Below, one piece after another: positions 56,201 through 64,000 of a stretch of 64,000 bases of DNA; the stretch's first letter is position 1; the number at the start of each line of letters is the position of its first letter. Source of the stretch: an uncultured Pirellula sp. (GTDB lineage Bacteria; Planctomycetota; Planctomycetia; Pirellulales; Pirellulaceae); NCBI GenBank assembly GCA_903892355.1, contig CAITIE010000090.1, positions 1-64,000 on the forward strand, in the 5' to 3' direction. The translations under genes were made by a program, and so were the position numbers. Under the pieces are notes generated by a model that saw nothing but the letters and a program-made list of their open reading frames with translations, made no database searches and was not told the origin of the DNA.

Positions 56201-56337
56201 TTGCGTTCCAAACCATCTATTTGAGAAAGCCAACGGACGAGGAGCTAAAACTAGCGAACGCGTACCGCTCGAAGTTTTCACTTGCCGGGTTGGTGCGTGT
56301 GTTGCTCAATAGCAGCGAGTTTTTGTATTGCGACTAA
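53248..56337 (+). CDS. secreted DUF1549/DUF1553 protein with cytochrome-c haem motif (PSD1-type), copy 2
   Basis: 1029 residues. The start is uncertain: the frame opens with TTG 53248, and a GTG at 53308 (VLRSFGLNRTLVVALVFASLPLWSVVAQ) also leads into the signal peptide. Haem motif CYGCH at Cys75. DUF1549: LTVDLHGLLPTMEELDAF, YGERWARHWFDWIHFADSHG, CARCHNHKFDPITQ. A discoidin-like insert follows at ~480-640. DUF1553: DNPLSWRSIVNRLWGQHFG, NDFGRMGSLPTHPELLDWLA, ending in LNSSEFLYCD. It differs from copy 1 through most of the sequence, so it is a paralogue and not a recent duplicate. The DUF1501 gene follows after 19 bases. Confidence 0.88.
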   Translation: MIRRCASLSSFLPSDCRTTIVLRSFGLNRTLVVALVFASLPLWSVVAQEPITDRRTEEQLAFFESKVLPTLQEKCYGCHSHATEFSGNLALDFASGWRVGGDRGPAIEVGNPDASLLIRAVEGKEDGLKMPPDDSLSAEQISWFRQWIEQGAADPRQTPPSANSDGPWWSLQPMQKAVPPVIENRNVLLANPIDAFVEDGLVKHQLTGNEKTDRRALLRRLTVDLHGLLPTMEELDAFVTDSRPDAYERVVDQLLASPRYGERWARHWFDWIHFADSHGFEHDVMRLHAWRYRDYVISALNQDIPWVEWVEQQLAVDALFPERKDLVPALGFIAAGPWDQSTAATAQTTFDYQDRDDMVMQTMSVLASATVHCARCHNHKFDPITQADYYALQAVFAGVGRGNVPFDAEPSIARQRSEAEHWKKAALDRNATILTNATADQAVSEWEKTYHQTDVRWEPVTPSLVIATEGTTLTVDSEHTVIASGARPERETTVVSFETPLEQLTGLRLEVFKHEDLPMAGPGRNDNGNFHLSEIEVEHFRNGMATSTIVPIGVSSADFEQEGWTVAHAIDGNPKTAWGIHPQVSKDHTAIFGFREPISISKGDRLVVQLKQWHGGFHTIGRFRLGVTASPLSSLVMIPSRIESILKIPILEWSPSDRIEVAAHVILEQSNRRLSGLPPADFVYAGSPVFENLPQSEFYKSWNTIKKVFVLRRGDISQPQEEAVAGTLSCVAPLPARFQIEPDQKESERRVALARWITDRDNPLSWRSIVNRLWGQHFGLAIVDTPNDFGRMGSLPTHPELLDWLALTLQENGGSLKRLHREMVLSGAYCRSSTSMDEGLAMDPENRWKWRGTRRRLDAEAFRDSILHLAGRLDLSMGGPAVQWFRLGPAIQVTPSVDYSNYDWSQKDGNRRAVYRFVYRGQQDPLMELLDFPDAAQLIPARTLTSSPLQALALWNHEFVLYACDALAQRIQQTANEQGRDETEIAFQTIYLRKPTDEELKLANAYRSKFSLAGLVRVLLNSSEFLYCD

Positions 56338-56356
56338 ACAAGTGAGCGAAACACAC

Positions 56357-57832
56357 ATGCGTTCTTCGATCCAAAATCAGCAAAGCCAACGAGCATCTCG
56401 ACGCGATTGGCTACGATCGACCGGCGACAGCATTGGATGGTTAGCGTTGACGAGTTTGTTCGGTCGCGAAGCGATGGCGTTCGATGATACGACGGCCAAG
56501 CGATCGGTGGGAGGGGAATTGCCGATCCGCGACGATGGTGGCCTGCATCATGCACCGAAGGTCAAACGTGTGATCCAATTGTTCATGAATGGCGGAGCAA
56601 GCCCCATGGACACGTTTGATTACAAACCGGCGCTTGAAAAACATCATGGAGAGAGTTTGGGGCCCAAGGAAAAACCGGAGGGGTTTACGGCACCTGCAGG
56701 TGCGGTGATGAAAAGTCCTTTTGCGTTTAAGCAGTATGGTCAGAGTGGTCGGTGGGTGAGCGAGGTGTTTCCACATCAGGCGGGCTGGGTGGACAAGATG
56801 TCGTTTATCATGTCGATGGCCTCCAAGACCAACGTTCATGGTCCCGGAAGTTACATGATGAACACCGGTTTCATTCTTCCCGGTTTTCCATGCTTTGGGG
56901 CGTGGGTTTCGTATGCGTTGGGAAACATAGCGGACAATCTTCCAACGTTTGTGGTGCTTCCCGATAACCGAGGCTTGCCGTACAACCAACGCGCGAATTT
57001 CAGCTCCGGTTTTTTGCCGGCGAAGCATCAAGGGCTCGTGCTGGATGCGGCTGCGGTGGAACCGATTCCTAACTTGCAACCCAATCAGCGCTTCGAGTTT
57101 GCGAGGGGAGCGTCCGATGCGGAGGGATTAGAGCTATTGCGCCGGCTCAATCGGTCTCATTTAGCGGGCCGCACCGAGGATTCGCAGTTTGCTTCGCGGC
57201 TATCCGCTTACGAGTTGGCCGCCAAAATGCAGTTAAGCGCACCGGAGGCATTCGATTTAAAGAGCGAGACGCAGGCGACTCACCGCGCGTACGGGGTCGA
57301 TCAAGTAGCGACCGAGGATTTCGGTCGCAGGTGTTTGTTAGCCCGTCGACTGATCGAGCGTGGCGTGCGATTTGTTCAAGTCTGGAGCGGTCCGTCGGGA
57401 GCTGCCAATAACTGGGATAATCATGGTAGCATCATCGGAGAACTACCGCCAATCGCAAAGAGCGTCGATCAACCGATCGGAGCACTCCTCGAAGATCTTT
57501 ATTCTCGCGGATTGATGGAAGATACGTTGGTAGTATGGACGACAGAGTTCGGAAGGACTCCCTTCGCGCAGGGAAGCGTTGGCCGCGACCACAATGGAGG
57601 TTCGTTTGTTAGTTGGTTCTGCGGCGCTGGGGTGAAGGAAGGATTTGCCTACGGTGCAAGTGACGAGCTAGGCTACCAAGCGGTCGAGGGGCGTTGTTAC
57701 TGCTATGACTTTCACGCAACGCTGCTGCATTTGTTGGGAATCGATCACAAACGGTTGACGTATCGGCATGCGGGCATCGATCGGCGGCTTACCGATGTGC
57801 ATGGCCGAGTCGTGCATGAAATCCTCGCATAG
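56357..57832 (+). CDS. DUF1501 domain-containing secreted protein, copy 2
   Basis: 491 residues from ATG 56357 (MRSSIQNQQSQRASRRDWLRSTG), a twin-arginine signal (SRRDWL); the longest frame starts inside the previous gene and is rejected. Motifs parallel copy 1: IQLFMNGGASPMDTFDYKP, NVHGPGSYMMNTGFILPGFPC, RRLIERGVRFVQVW, WTTEFGRTP, GRDHNGGSFVSWFCGAG and the end DFHATLLHLLGIDHKRLTYRHAGIDRRLTDVHG. It has the alkaline-phosphatase-superfamily fold, and its substrate is unknown. Confidence 0.92.
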   Translation: MRSSIQNQQSQRASRRDWLRSTGDSIGWLALTSLFGREAMAFDDTTAKRSVGGELPIRDDGGLHHAPKVKRVIQLFMNGGASPMDTFDYKPALEKHHGESLGPKEKPEGFTAPAGAVMKSPFAFKQYGQSGRWVSEVFPHQAGWVDKMSFIMSMASKTNVHGPGSYMMNTGFILPGFPCFGAWVSYALGNIADNLPTFVVLPDNRGLPYNQRANFSSGFLPAKHQGLVLDAAAVEPIPNLQPNQRFEFARGASDAEGLELLRRLNRSHLAGRTEDSQFASRLSAYELAAKMQLSAPEAFDLKSETQATHRAYGVDQVATEDFGRRCLLARRLIERGVRFVQVWSGPSGAANNWDNHGSIIGELPPIAKSVDQPIGALLEDLYSRGLMEDTLVVWTTEFGRTPFAQGSVGRDHNGGSFVSWFCGAGVKEGFAYGASDELGYQAVEGRCYCYDFHATLLHLLGIDHKRLTYRHAGIDRRLTDVHGRVVHEILA

Positions 57833-57853
57833 CATTCGATACGAACAGGGCAC

Positions 57854-57873
57854 AGTGGAGTTGTTGCTCCACT
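57854..57873. terminator. short hairpin between convergent genes
   Basis: AGTGGAG-TTGTTG-CTCCACT (7-bp stem, 6-base loop) at the converging ends of the DUF1501 and ABC-transporter genes. It has no T-tract, so it is at best a weak or factor-dependent bidirectional terminator. Confidence 0.35.
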
Positions 57874-57987
57874 TCGTTGCAGCGAAACAACCGGCGCTCG
57901 AGGTGCATGGTTCATGGGCGATACAACGGACGATGTTTACATATGCTTGAGGCTACATCATGCAAAGCAGACATCCGTTGCATGGGA

Positions 57988-60900
57988 TTACCAATAAATG
58001 TACTGGAGGAACCGTTCGCGGTCTTCGGGGGGTAATTGATCTACATTTTCAATCGAGTAGCGATTTTCCCGGGTATCGATGAGGAGTTTTCCGTGATCGC
58101 CGTAATCGATTGCTTGGCTCTGCGTCCATCGCATCGTAATCTGCTCGGGACCGTGGGTCGTCTCGATATCGATAGTGAGGTAACCCGATGCAAGGTGGCT
58201 TCGATGGACCCGGAGAATTTGACGCAGTAAGTACCGACGCGCGAGCAATGTCTCGATTTGGGTGCGGTCGTGTTCGGGCCAATCGTTGAGAGAGCGAATG
58301 ATTCCGCATTCGGTTTCCTCGCCGTGCTCGTTCCAGGTGCGGACACTGAGAAACTCCTCTGGGCGTGTTGCGGGGAATGTTCTAACAATAAAAACGGAAG
58401 ATGCCTGACGAACACCTTCGACCCACAACTCGATCCGATCATGATCGCTGGGACGGAATTGGGCTTGGAGAGGGACGAGCCAATGGAGCGAGGGAGGTTT
58501 GGGTTCTTCGTTTGGAAGATCCGAGGCAGGTGGTTCAGGATCGATCGATTCGCTTTCCGGTTTGTCAAGGACTGCGGTTGCGAGGTCGGAATCGTGATAC
58601 CGATCGTTGATGGAAGCCCCTTTGGTGGCGACGCGTTTTGTTGAATCTTTATTCGCCGTTGGTACCTGCCGAGCGGTGTTTTCTTTGATGGATTCTGTCG
58701 CTTGATGAAGCAATCGGTCGATATCCGGATTTTTGGTAACCGATGTTTGGATACGAACGAGTCGAGCGTACGTCCCATCCATGGACAGCAATTCCTCGTG
58801 GGAGCCTTGTTCGATCAATCGGCCCTGATCGAATACCAGGATCCGATCCGCATTGCGAAGGGTCGATAGTCGGTGTGCAATGGCGATCGTTGTGCGACCT
58901 CGAATGAGAACCTTGAGGGCGTCTTGGATGCTTTTTTCGGCTTCCGCGTCGATATTGCTCGTTGCCTCATCAAGGACGAGGATCCTGGGATCGTAGAGAA
59001 GGGTACGTGCGATCGATAGGCGTTGCTTTTCTCCGCCAGAGAGGCCGGCTCCATGTTCGCCGAGCAGAGTTTCGTAGCCGAGCTGTTGTCGGCAGATAAA
59101 ATCATGGGCGCCCGCTGCTTTGGCCGCCTCGAGCCCTTGTTCGGGAGTTGCGTTGGGTTTGCCAAAACTCAAATTGCGCCAAATCGTACCACGGAACATG
59201 AACGATTCCTGGAACACGATGCCCAGCCGTTCTCGTAGTTGATTGCTGGGCAGATCGCGGAGATCGATATCATCGACGAGAATCCTACCTTCTTGGACAT
59301 CGTAGAAACGTCCCAGCAAATTCACCATGGTCGATTTGCCAGAACCGCTTCTTCCGACGATTCCAATCATTTCGCCGGGTTGGACATGGAAGGAAACGTT
59401 TTTGAGCACGGGCTGGTTTCGGTCGTAACCGAACGAGACATCTTCAAATCGGATTTCACCTTTGGGGGAATCCCATTGGACAGGATTCGTCGGCTCTGAC
59501 ACGGTGAGCGGGGTGTCCAGCAATTCGAGGACGCGTTTGCTGCCGGTGAGGAAACTGGTCAGCCATGACGTGAAGTTCGACAAGGCGCTTAGGGGGGCAT
59601 AGAACATTCCCAGGTATGCTAGAAACGCGATCAATTCGCCGAGGGTCATCGAATTGCCGATGACATCTCGACCGCCGACGTACCAAACGATCAATCCACC
59701 GAGGCTAAATACGATCGACATGGTTGCCGAGTACCAAGCGTTCGCGTTTTCGACCCAGAGCCGCCAGTTTCGAAGTTCGTCACTGGTTTGCGCAAAGCGT
59801 TGGTATTCGCGATCCTCTTGCGCGAACGCCTTGACCACACGGATCCCGGAGAGCATGCCGCTAAGCACCGTGATTTGTTTTGATGACGCATCCCAAAGTC
59901 GGTAGTAGCGGGGGTAAACTTTTTTCCAAAAGACGGAAGTGCCTAGGATGACGAGAGGGACAGGGATCAACGTGAAGAGTGCGAGTTTTGGGTTGATCCA
60001 GATCAGCATTGCGCCGACCCCGAACAGTTGCGCGATTTGCAGCAGGAAGCCACCAGTGATTTGGTGCATCAAACCGTGCATTGCTTCGCTATCGTGAGCG
60101 ACCCGGCCGAGCATCGATCCAACTTGGTGGCGATCGTAATACACCACGGCGAGGCTTTGCAATTTGCGCACCATTTGCGCGCGGAGAGTTTGGGTTAAGC
60201 CGGTACCGATCCGGGTGGCTAATTGTCCTTTGAACACACCGACGATCGAGAGCAGTACGCGCGACCCAGCGAGTGCTAAAACGATAAGGAGGAGCGCTGT
60301 CTTAAAATCGGGTAGAGGAGTATCTGTCGACGCAGGGTTGTCCGGTGACACATTTCCCGCCAAGACATTATCGATCATGTATTGCTGAAGTTTTGGAGGG
60401 ATGAGTTCCGCAACAACGCCAATAAACGTGAGGAGGCATAGCAGGATAGCGCCACCTCGGTAGGGCCGCAACAAATCATGAACGCGGCGAAGGATCTGTC
60501 CTTTCTGGACACATCGAGGGCAGTTCTCATCCTTCGAAGTGAGTCTTAAGGAGCAGGTTGGGCATTCCGGCGGATCGAAGGAGGCATCGTCCTGACCGAG
60601 GTGTGGTGACAAGGAGACTTGATGCAGCGAATCCTGCCAGTTCTCTGGCGACTCCCGCATCTTTTCCATCAATCGCGAGATCTTGTGAAATCGCGTGGTG
60701 TGCGCGTTGGAGAAGCGGAGCATGTCGACCCAGTCGTCCTCGACACGAACTTGGAGGGTGCCACCTCCTACTCCTGATTGGGTGCGAACGGCTCGGACGC
60801 TACTCCAAGGCACGGATCTCATCAATGTGCCCGTCGGGGGATCGTCGCCAGAGATCGCATCCGGGCGAGGATTCGTTCGGATCGAGATCGTTGAAATTTC

Positions 60901-61047
60901 ATCACTTGAGATCGTCAACCATTCCCGCGTCGGTTGGCCGGAAAGAGAGACGTCGGTCCAATTGGCAAGCCACAGACCGCGATGCTTGAGACTGGATTCA
61001 TCGAGACAATTAAGAACCGCGCCGGGGACCAGAACTGCGTATGTCAA
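57988..61047 (-). CDS. ABC transporter (exporter type) with N-terminal zinc ribbon and C-terminal DUF1854-like domain
   Basis: 1019 residues in one chain. Residues ~1-150 form a PH-like beta domain; ~163-180 a Cys4 zinc ribbon, CPTC...CPRC; ~195-500 a six-helix exporter membrane domain (ILLCLLTFIGVVAELIPPKLQQYMIDNVL onwards). The nucleotide-binding domain at ~525-765 has Walker A GRSGSGKST, signature LSGGEKQR, Walker B ILVLDEATSNID and the AHRLST switch His. After a charged linker, ~875-1019 looks like DUF1854 (HWLVPLQAQFRPSDHDRIEL onwards). In other bacteria an ABC transporter and a separate DUF1854 protein lie near cyanophycin synthetases; here they appear fused, with no cphA gene in view. 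The DUF1854 call is from memory of the family. Confidence 0.8.
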   Translation of the reverse strand: MTYAVLVPGAVLNCLDESSLKHRGLWLANWTDVSLSGQPTREWLTISSDEISTISIRTNPRPDAISGDDPPTGTLMRSVPWSSVRAVRTQSGVGGGTLQVRVEDDWVDMLRFSNAHTTRFHKISRLMEKMRESPENWQDSLHQVSLSPHLGQDDASFDPPECPTCSLRLTSKDENCPRCVQKGQILRRVHDLLRPYRGGAILLCLLTFIGVVAELIPPKLQQYMIDNVLAGNVSPDNPASTDTPLPDFKTALLLIVLALAGSRVLLSIVGVFKGQLATRIGTGLTQTLRAQMVRKLQSLAVVYYDRHQVGSMLGRVAHDSEAMHGLMHQITGGFLLQIAQLFGVGAMLIWINPKLALFTLIPVPLVILGTSVFWKKVYPRYYRLWDASSKQITVLSGMLSGIRVVKAFAQEDREYQRFAQTSDELRNWRLWVENANAWYSATMSIVFSLGGLIVWYVGGRDVIGNSMTLGELIAFLAYLGMFYAPLSALSNFTSWLTSFLTGSKRVLELLDTPLTVSEPTNPVQWDSPKGEIRFEDVSFGYDRNQPVLKNVSFHVQPGEMIGIVGRSGSGKSTMVNLLGRFYDVQEGRILVDDIDLRDLPSNQLRERLGIVFQESFMFRGTIWRNLSFGKPNATPEQGLEAAKAAGAHDFICRQQLGYETLLGEHGAGLSGGEKQRLSIARTLLYDPRILVLDEATSNIDAEAEKSIQDALKVLIRGRTTIAIAHRLSTLRNADRILVFDQGRLIEQGSHEELLSMDGTYARLVRIQTSVTKNPDIDRLLHQATESIKENTARQVPTANKDSTKRVATKGASINDRYHDSDLATAVLDKPESESIDPEPPASDLPNEEPKPPSLHWLVPLQAQFRPSDHDRIELWVEGVRQASSVFIVRTFPATRPEEFLSVRTWNEHGEETECGIIRSLNDWPEHDRTQIETLLARRYLLRQILRVHRSHLASGYLTIDIETTHGPEQITMRWTQSQAIDYGDHGKLLIDTRENRYSIENVDQLPPEDRERFLQYIYW

Positions 61048-61223
61048 CCTAGGAGACTCCCACCCGAGTTGAATTGAAATAAGAGACCGAGGTTAGATAA
61101 TGGATCGCTAAAATGGTTCCCAGCAAGTCGCTGGATTCGTATTGCGGTAACGGTATGGTATGATGGATCCCTGGAGAAATGGTTTTTTTGGATCCTGAGG
61201 CCCCACGATTCAATTCCCGACTT

Positions 61224-61264
61224 CCCTCCCTCCAGTCCCTCCCTCCACTTCCTCCCTCCCTCCC
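61224..61264 (-). other. G-quadruplex-forming motif (minus strand)
   Basis: On the plus strand, CCC runs stand at 61224, 61228, 61237, 61241, 61254, 61258 and 61262. The first four form CCCTCCCTCCAGTCCCTCCC, a canonical four-run motif with loops of 1, 6 and 1. On the minus strand this can fold as a G-quadruplex. It lies in the gap between the divergent ABC and DUF1549/1553 genes, about 180 bases upstream of the ABC start. Confidence 0.7.
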
Positions 61265-61296
61265 TCCACTTCCCGCTACCGCGTTCTGGTTGGTAC

Positions 61297-64000
61297 ATGC
61301 GTCCCATGCAGTTTATTCGATTCTGTTTTGCCCGAGCATGCAACGTAGCGGCTGTCGGTGGGTTGCGAACGCCCTCCGCTCTGCGATTTGTTTGGACAGT
61401 TTGTATCGTCGTTGCGATATTCACATCGGCGAATCCACAGCGATTCTGGTTCTTAGGTGCGCCATGGGTAGGGTTGGTGAGTGTCGTTGCTGCCGAAGAA
61501 CCGGTCGCAAATCCGCCCGCCTCGCTGGGGGCGGAACCGACTCCTGTTTACTTTGAGACCCATATCCGGCCCCTATTGAAAACCCATTGCTTCCACTGCC
61601 ACGGCGAAGCGGACCACAAGGAATCAGGATTGGATCTGCGGTTAGCTCGGTTGATGCAAGCAGGTGGAGAAGGAGGCCCGGCGGTGGTACCGCACCAACC
61701 GGAAGCGAGTATGGTGTGGAATCGGGTGGAGGCCGGGGAGATGCCTCCTGGAGGGAAAACCCTATCGGCTTCGGAGAAGGAGTTGTTGCATCGTTGGATC
61801 GCTACTGGAGCGAAAACCAAGCGCGAAGAGCCCTTTCAGCCAATGGTCGAACAATGGACCGAGGAAGAGCGAAATTATTGGTTGTTCCAACCCGTTCAGG
61901 TAACGAATCTCGAAACGCTCCATGGAATCGGGAGCGAACCATTGCAGAGCAACAATCCTATTGATCTGTTTTTGCTTCAAAAGATGCAGCCTGCGGGATT
62001 GTCGTTTTCTCCGTCGGCCGATCGCCCCGTTTTGATTCGGAGGCTCGCCTTGGATCTAATCGGTGTTCCACCGGCGCCCGAGGATGTCGCTGCGTTTGTC
62101 AATGATGGGGCGCCGGATGCCTATGAGCGGTTGGTCGATCGGATGTTAGCGGACCCCCGCTATGGCGAGCACTGGGGACGACACTGGCTCGATGTCGCCG
62201 GGTATGCAGACAGCGATGGGTATACCGAACAAGACATCGAGCGCCCGTGGGCGTACCAGTATCGCGACTATGTCATTCGCGCATTCAACGATGATTTGCC
62301 GATCGATCAGTTCGTTGTGGAGCAAATGGCTGGTGACGAACTGGTGCCGCAGCCGTGGGAGAACCTCTCGCAGGAGAACATTCAGCGATTGGCCGCGACG
62401 GGTTTCCTGAGGACGGCCCCGGATGGTACCGGCCAAGAGGGTGTGGATCCGAATGTGGCTCGAAATGATATCATCGCTGAGACAATCAAGATCGTCTCTG
62501 GTTCGTTGCTTGGATTAACCGTGGGGTGTGCACAATGCCACGACCATCGGTACGATCCGATTTCCCAGTTGGATTACTACCGATTGCGTGCGATCCTGGA
62601 ACCTGGATTGGATTGGAAGCAATGGCGAGACAAACCGGCAAAGCAGGTCAGTCTTTGGACTGCTGAGGAGCGGCAAAAGGCGACCGATGTCGATAAAGAG
62701 CTCTCGGAGCTCGAAGAAAAGCGGGTCGCCGAGTTGGATACGATTGTTGCCGATATCTTCGAGAAAGAAGTGATGAAGTTGCCCGAGGACCAGCGTGAGG
62801 CGGCTCGCACTGCGAAGGCTATGGCGGCGGACAAGCGAACTCCTGAGCAGCAGAAACTGATGCGGGATTATCCAAGCTTGAACGTGGATCGCGGAAGTGC
62901 CATCCTGTACGACGGCGCGAGGATCAATGAGTTCAATAAGAAGTACGAAGCGCAGCAGGCCGAAATAAAAGCCAAGCGACCTGCGGATCGGTATTTAGCG
63001 AGTTTTTCGGAAGTCCCCAATCAAGTTCCGGCCACCTTTGTGTTCTTTCGAGGAGACATCCAGCAGCCGAGGGACTCGGTTTTGCCGGGAGGCTTGAGCA
63101 TTCTAGGCGAGCATGACAAGATCGCGGCTGATGATCCAGCGATACCAACGACGGGTCGGCGGTTGGCATTTGCTCGGAGGTTGGTGACCGGCGTACATCC
63201 TCTATTTGCGAGGGCGACTGTCAATCGGATTTGGATGCATCATTTTGGGCGAGGGATCGCATCGATGCCTGGCGATCTCGGGATGCTCGGGGACAAACCC
63301 ACCCATGCAGAGCTTCTTGATTATCTCGCTAGTAAGTTGGTCGAGTATCAGTGGAGCCGAAAGCGATTTCAGCGCATGCTGTTGACGTCTCACGCCTATC
63401 GTCAGGCGTCGCACCAGTCGCCGCAGGCGCACCAGATCGACCCGGAGAACCGACTGCTCAGCCATCGTTCCGTTCATCGGTTGCAAGCCGAATCCGTGCG
63501 AGATGCGATGCTCAGCGCAAGTGGTATGGTTTCGTATTCGATGTTCGGTAAGCCGGTCGCCGTCAATCCTGACGAAGTTGGACAGATCATTTTGGGGAAT
63601 GCGACCCGAGATGGAAACGGAATCCTGGTTGCCAAGCAAGAAGAAACCGAGAGTGTCTATCGCAGATCCGTTTATGCGCAGGTTCGGCGATCGATGCCGC
63701 TCGGTGTTTTGGAGCCTTTCGATCCCGCAGCCACCGCGCCGAATTGTGATCGTCGTGGAAATTCTACCGTAGCAACCCAATCGCTGTTGATGATGAACAA
63801 TGGCAGCGTCATTAGATTGTCAGAGCATTTTGCAAAACGGGTGCAACGTGAAGCGGGCGATGATCCTCGCGAGCAAGTTCGACGCGCTTGGAGTTTAGCC
63901 TTTGGCACGTTGCCCGGCGACGAACAGCTTCAGCTGTCCACCGAATGGTTGATCTCTCAGCGCAGTGCGCTGACGAAACCGGCTGTTGAAACGGTCGGTG
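61297..64000 (+). CDS. secreted DUF1549/DUF1553 protein with cytochrome-c haem motif (PSD1-type), copy 3, cut by window end
   Basis: An open frame from ATG 61297 (alternative ATG 61306, MQFIRFCFARACN) through base 64000 without a stop. A basic leader and hydrophobic stretch (LRFVWTVCIVVAIF, later GLVSVVAAEEP) is followed by the haem motif CFHCH (Cys98) in FETHIRPLLKTHCFHCHGEA. DUF1549: RRLALDLIGVPPAPEDVAAF, YGEHWGRHWLDVAGYADSDG, CAQCHDHRYDPISQLDYY. A short coiled coil (~470-500) follows, then DUF1553 (VTGVHPLFARATVNRIWMHHFG). Less than a hundred residues are probably missing. A DUF1501 gene is to be expected just beyond the window. Confidence 0.88.
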   Translation, partial: MRPMQFIRFCFARACNVAAVGGLRTPSALRFVWTVCIVVAIFTSANPQRFWFLGAPWVGLVSVVAAEEPVANPPASLGAEPTPVYFETHIRPLLKTHCFHCHGEADHKESGLDLRLARLMQAGGEGGPAVVPHQPEASMVWNRVEAGEMPPGGKTLSASEKELLHRWIATGAKTKREEPFQPMVEQWTEEERNYWLFQPVQVTNLETLHGIGSEPLQSNNPIDLFLLQKMQPAGLSFSPSADRPVLIRRLALDLIGVPPAPEDVAAFVNDGAPDAYERLVDRMLADPRYGEHWGRHWLDVAGYADSDGYTEQDIERPWAYQYRDYVIRAFNDDLPIDQFVVEQMAGDELVPQPWENLSQENIQRLAATGFLRTAPDGTGQEGVDPNVARNDIIAETIKIVSGSLLGLTVGCAQCHDHRYDPISQLDYYRLRAILEPGLDWKQWRDKPAKQVSLWTAEERQKATDVDKELSELEEKRVAELDTIVADIFEKEVMKLPEDQREAARTAKAMAADKRTPEQQKLMRDYPSLNVDRGSAILYDGARINEFNKKYEAQQAEIKAKRPADRYLASFSEVPNQVPATFVFFRGDIQQPRDSVLPGGLSILGEHDKIAADDPAIPTTGRRLAFARRLVTGVHPLFARATVNRIWMHHFGRGIASMPGDLGMLGDKPTHAELLDYLASKLVEYQWSRKRFQRMLLTSHAYRQASHQSPQAHQIDPENRLLSHRSVHRLQAESVRDAMLSASGMVSYSMFGKPVAVNPDEVGQIILGNATRDGNGILVAKQEETESVYRRSVYAQVRRSMPLGVLEPFDPAATAPNCDRRGNSTVATQSLLMMNNGSVIRLSEHFAKRVQREAGDDPREQVRRAWSLAFGTLPGDEQLQLSTEWLISQRSALTKPAVETVG

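Noticed and set aside
61044-61424. 126-residue minus-strand ORF over the G-rich stretch
   Set aside because: It overlaps the start of the DUF1549/1553 gene, is low complexity (GSGKWREGGRKWREG) and has no family features; it is a shadow of the GGGA repeats.

Overview
The window looks like chromosomal DNA of a Planctomycetota bacterium, most likely of the Pirellulaceae (Rhodopirellula/Pirellula type). The evidence is the gene content: three haem-motif proteins of the DUF1549/DUF1553 (planctomycete cytochrome) type, two of them directly followed by a DUF1501 gene; a run of three secreted sulfatases; a Tat-signal Gfo/Idh/MocA oxidoreductase; enterochelin-esterase-like proteins; an Uma2 nuclease; and small membrane proteins with N-termini typical of the phylum. 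No rRNA, tRNA, CRISPR array, prophage or complete classical IS was seen.

Layout. 0-10.4 kb: a small membrane protein, the wreck of a four-helix-bundle (23S rRNA intervening-sequence protein) gene, a secreted esterase, an amidohydrolase, a repeat-type orphan, a GH127-like beta-L-arabinofuranosidase, an Uma2 nuclease, and a Gfo/Idh oxidoreductase with a hexose-6-phosphate mutarotase as a minus-strand pair. 10.5-15.6 kb: three sulfatases on the plus strand, the last two overlapping by ATGA. 15.7-17.4 kb: an NCS2-type permease. 18.1-22.7 kb: a DUF1549/1553 + DUF1501 pair. 22.8-32.7 kb: an MMPL/RND exporter, a penicillin-acylase-family enzyme, an SGNH hydrolase, kynureninase, EthD, Gfo/Idh and an alpha/beta hydrolase. 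32.9-39.7 kb: a Gly/Gln/Tyr/Pro-rich protein, PEP carboxylase, a bestrophin-like channel and a 611-residue orphan. 39.7-49.1 kb: an accessory region of mostly small orphan genes. 49.2-57.8 kb: an N,N-dimethylformamidase-like protein, a TadE / TadG-vWA / TadE cluster and a second DUF1549/1553 + DUF1501 pair. 58-64 kb: a large ABC transporter with an apparent DUF1854 tail and, divergent from it, a third DUF1549/1553 gene cut by the window end.

The most distinctive region is 41.0-49.1 kb. It carries a REP-associated tyrosine transposase (RAYT, 45434-46102, minus) and about seventeen copies of one short palindrome, CACGACG-CTCCGC-CGTCGTG, preceded by GTAG or GTGG as in known REP/RAYT systems. The copies have two regular architectures: three head-to-head doublets of exactly 118 bp, and same-orientation tandems with an exact 41-bp period at three places. 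By eye none was found elsewhere in the window, so the family is concentrated around its presumed transposase. Two of the doublets lie inside a larger duplicated block of about 280 bp.

Functionally the window points to a heterotrophic life on complex, partly sulfated polysaccharides: secreted sulfatases, an arabinofuranosidase, esterases, and surface or periplasmic oxidoreductases and cytochromes. All names come from reading motifs by eye; no database search was run. Starts were often moved from the longest ORF to an internal codon with a better ribosome-binding site or signal peptide.
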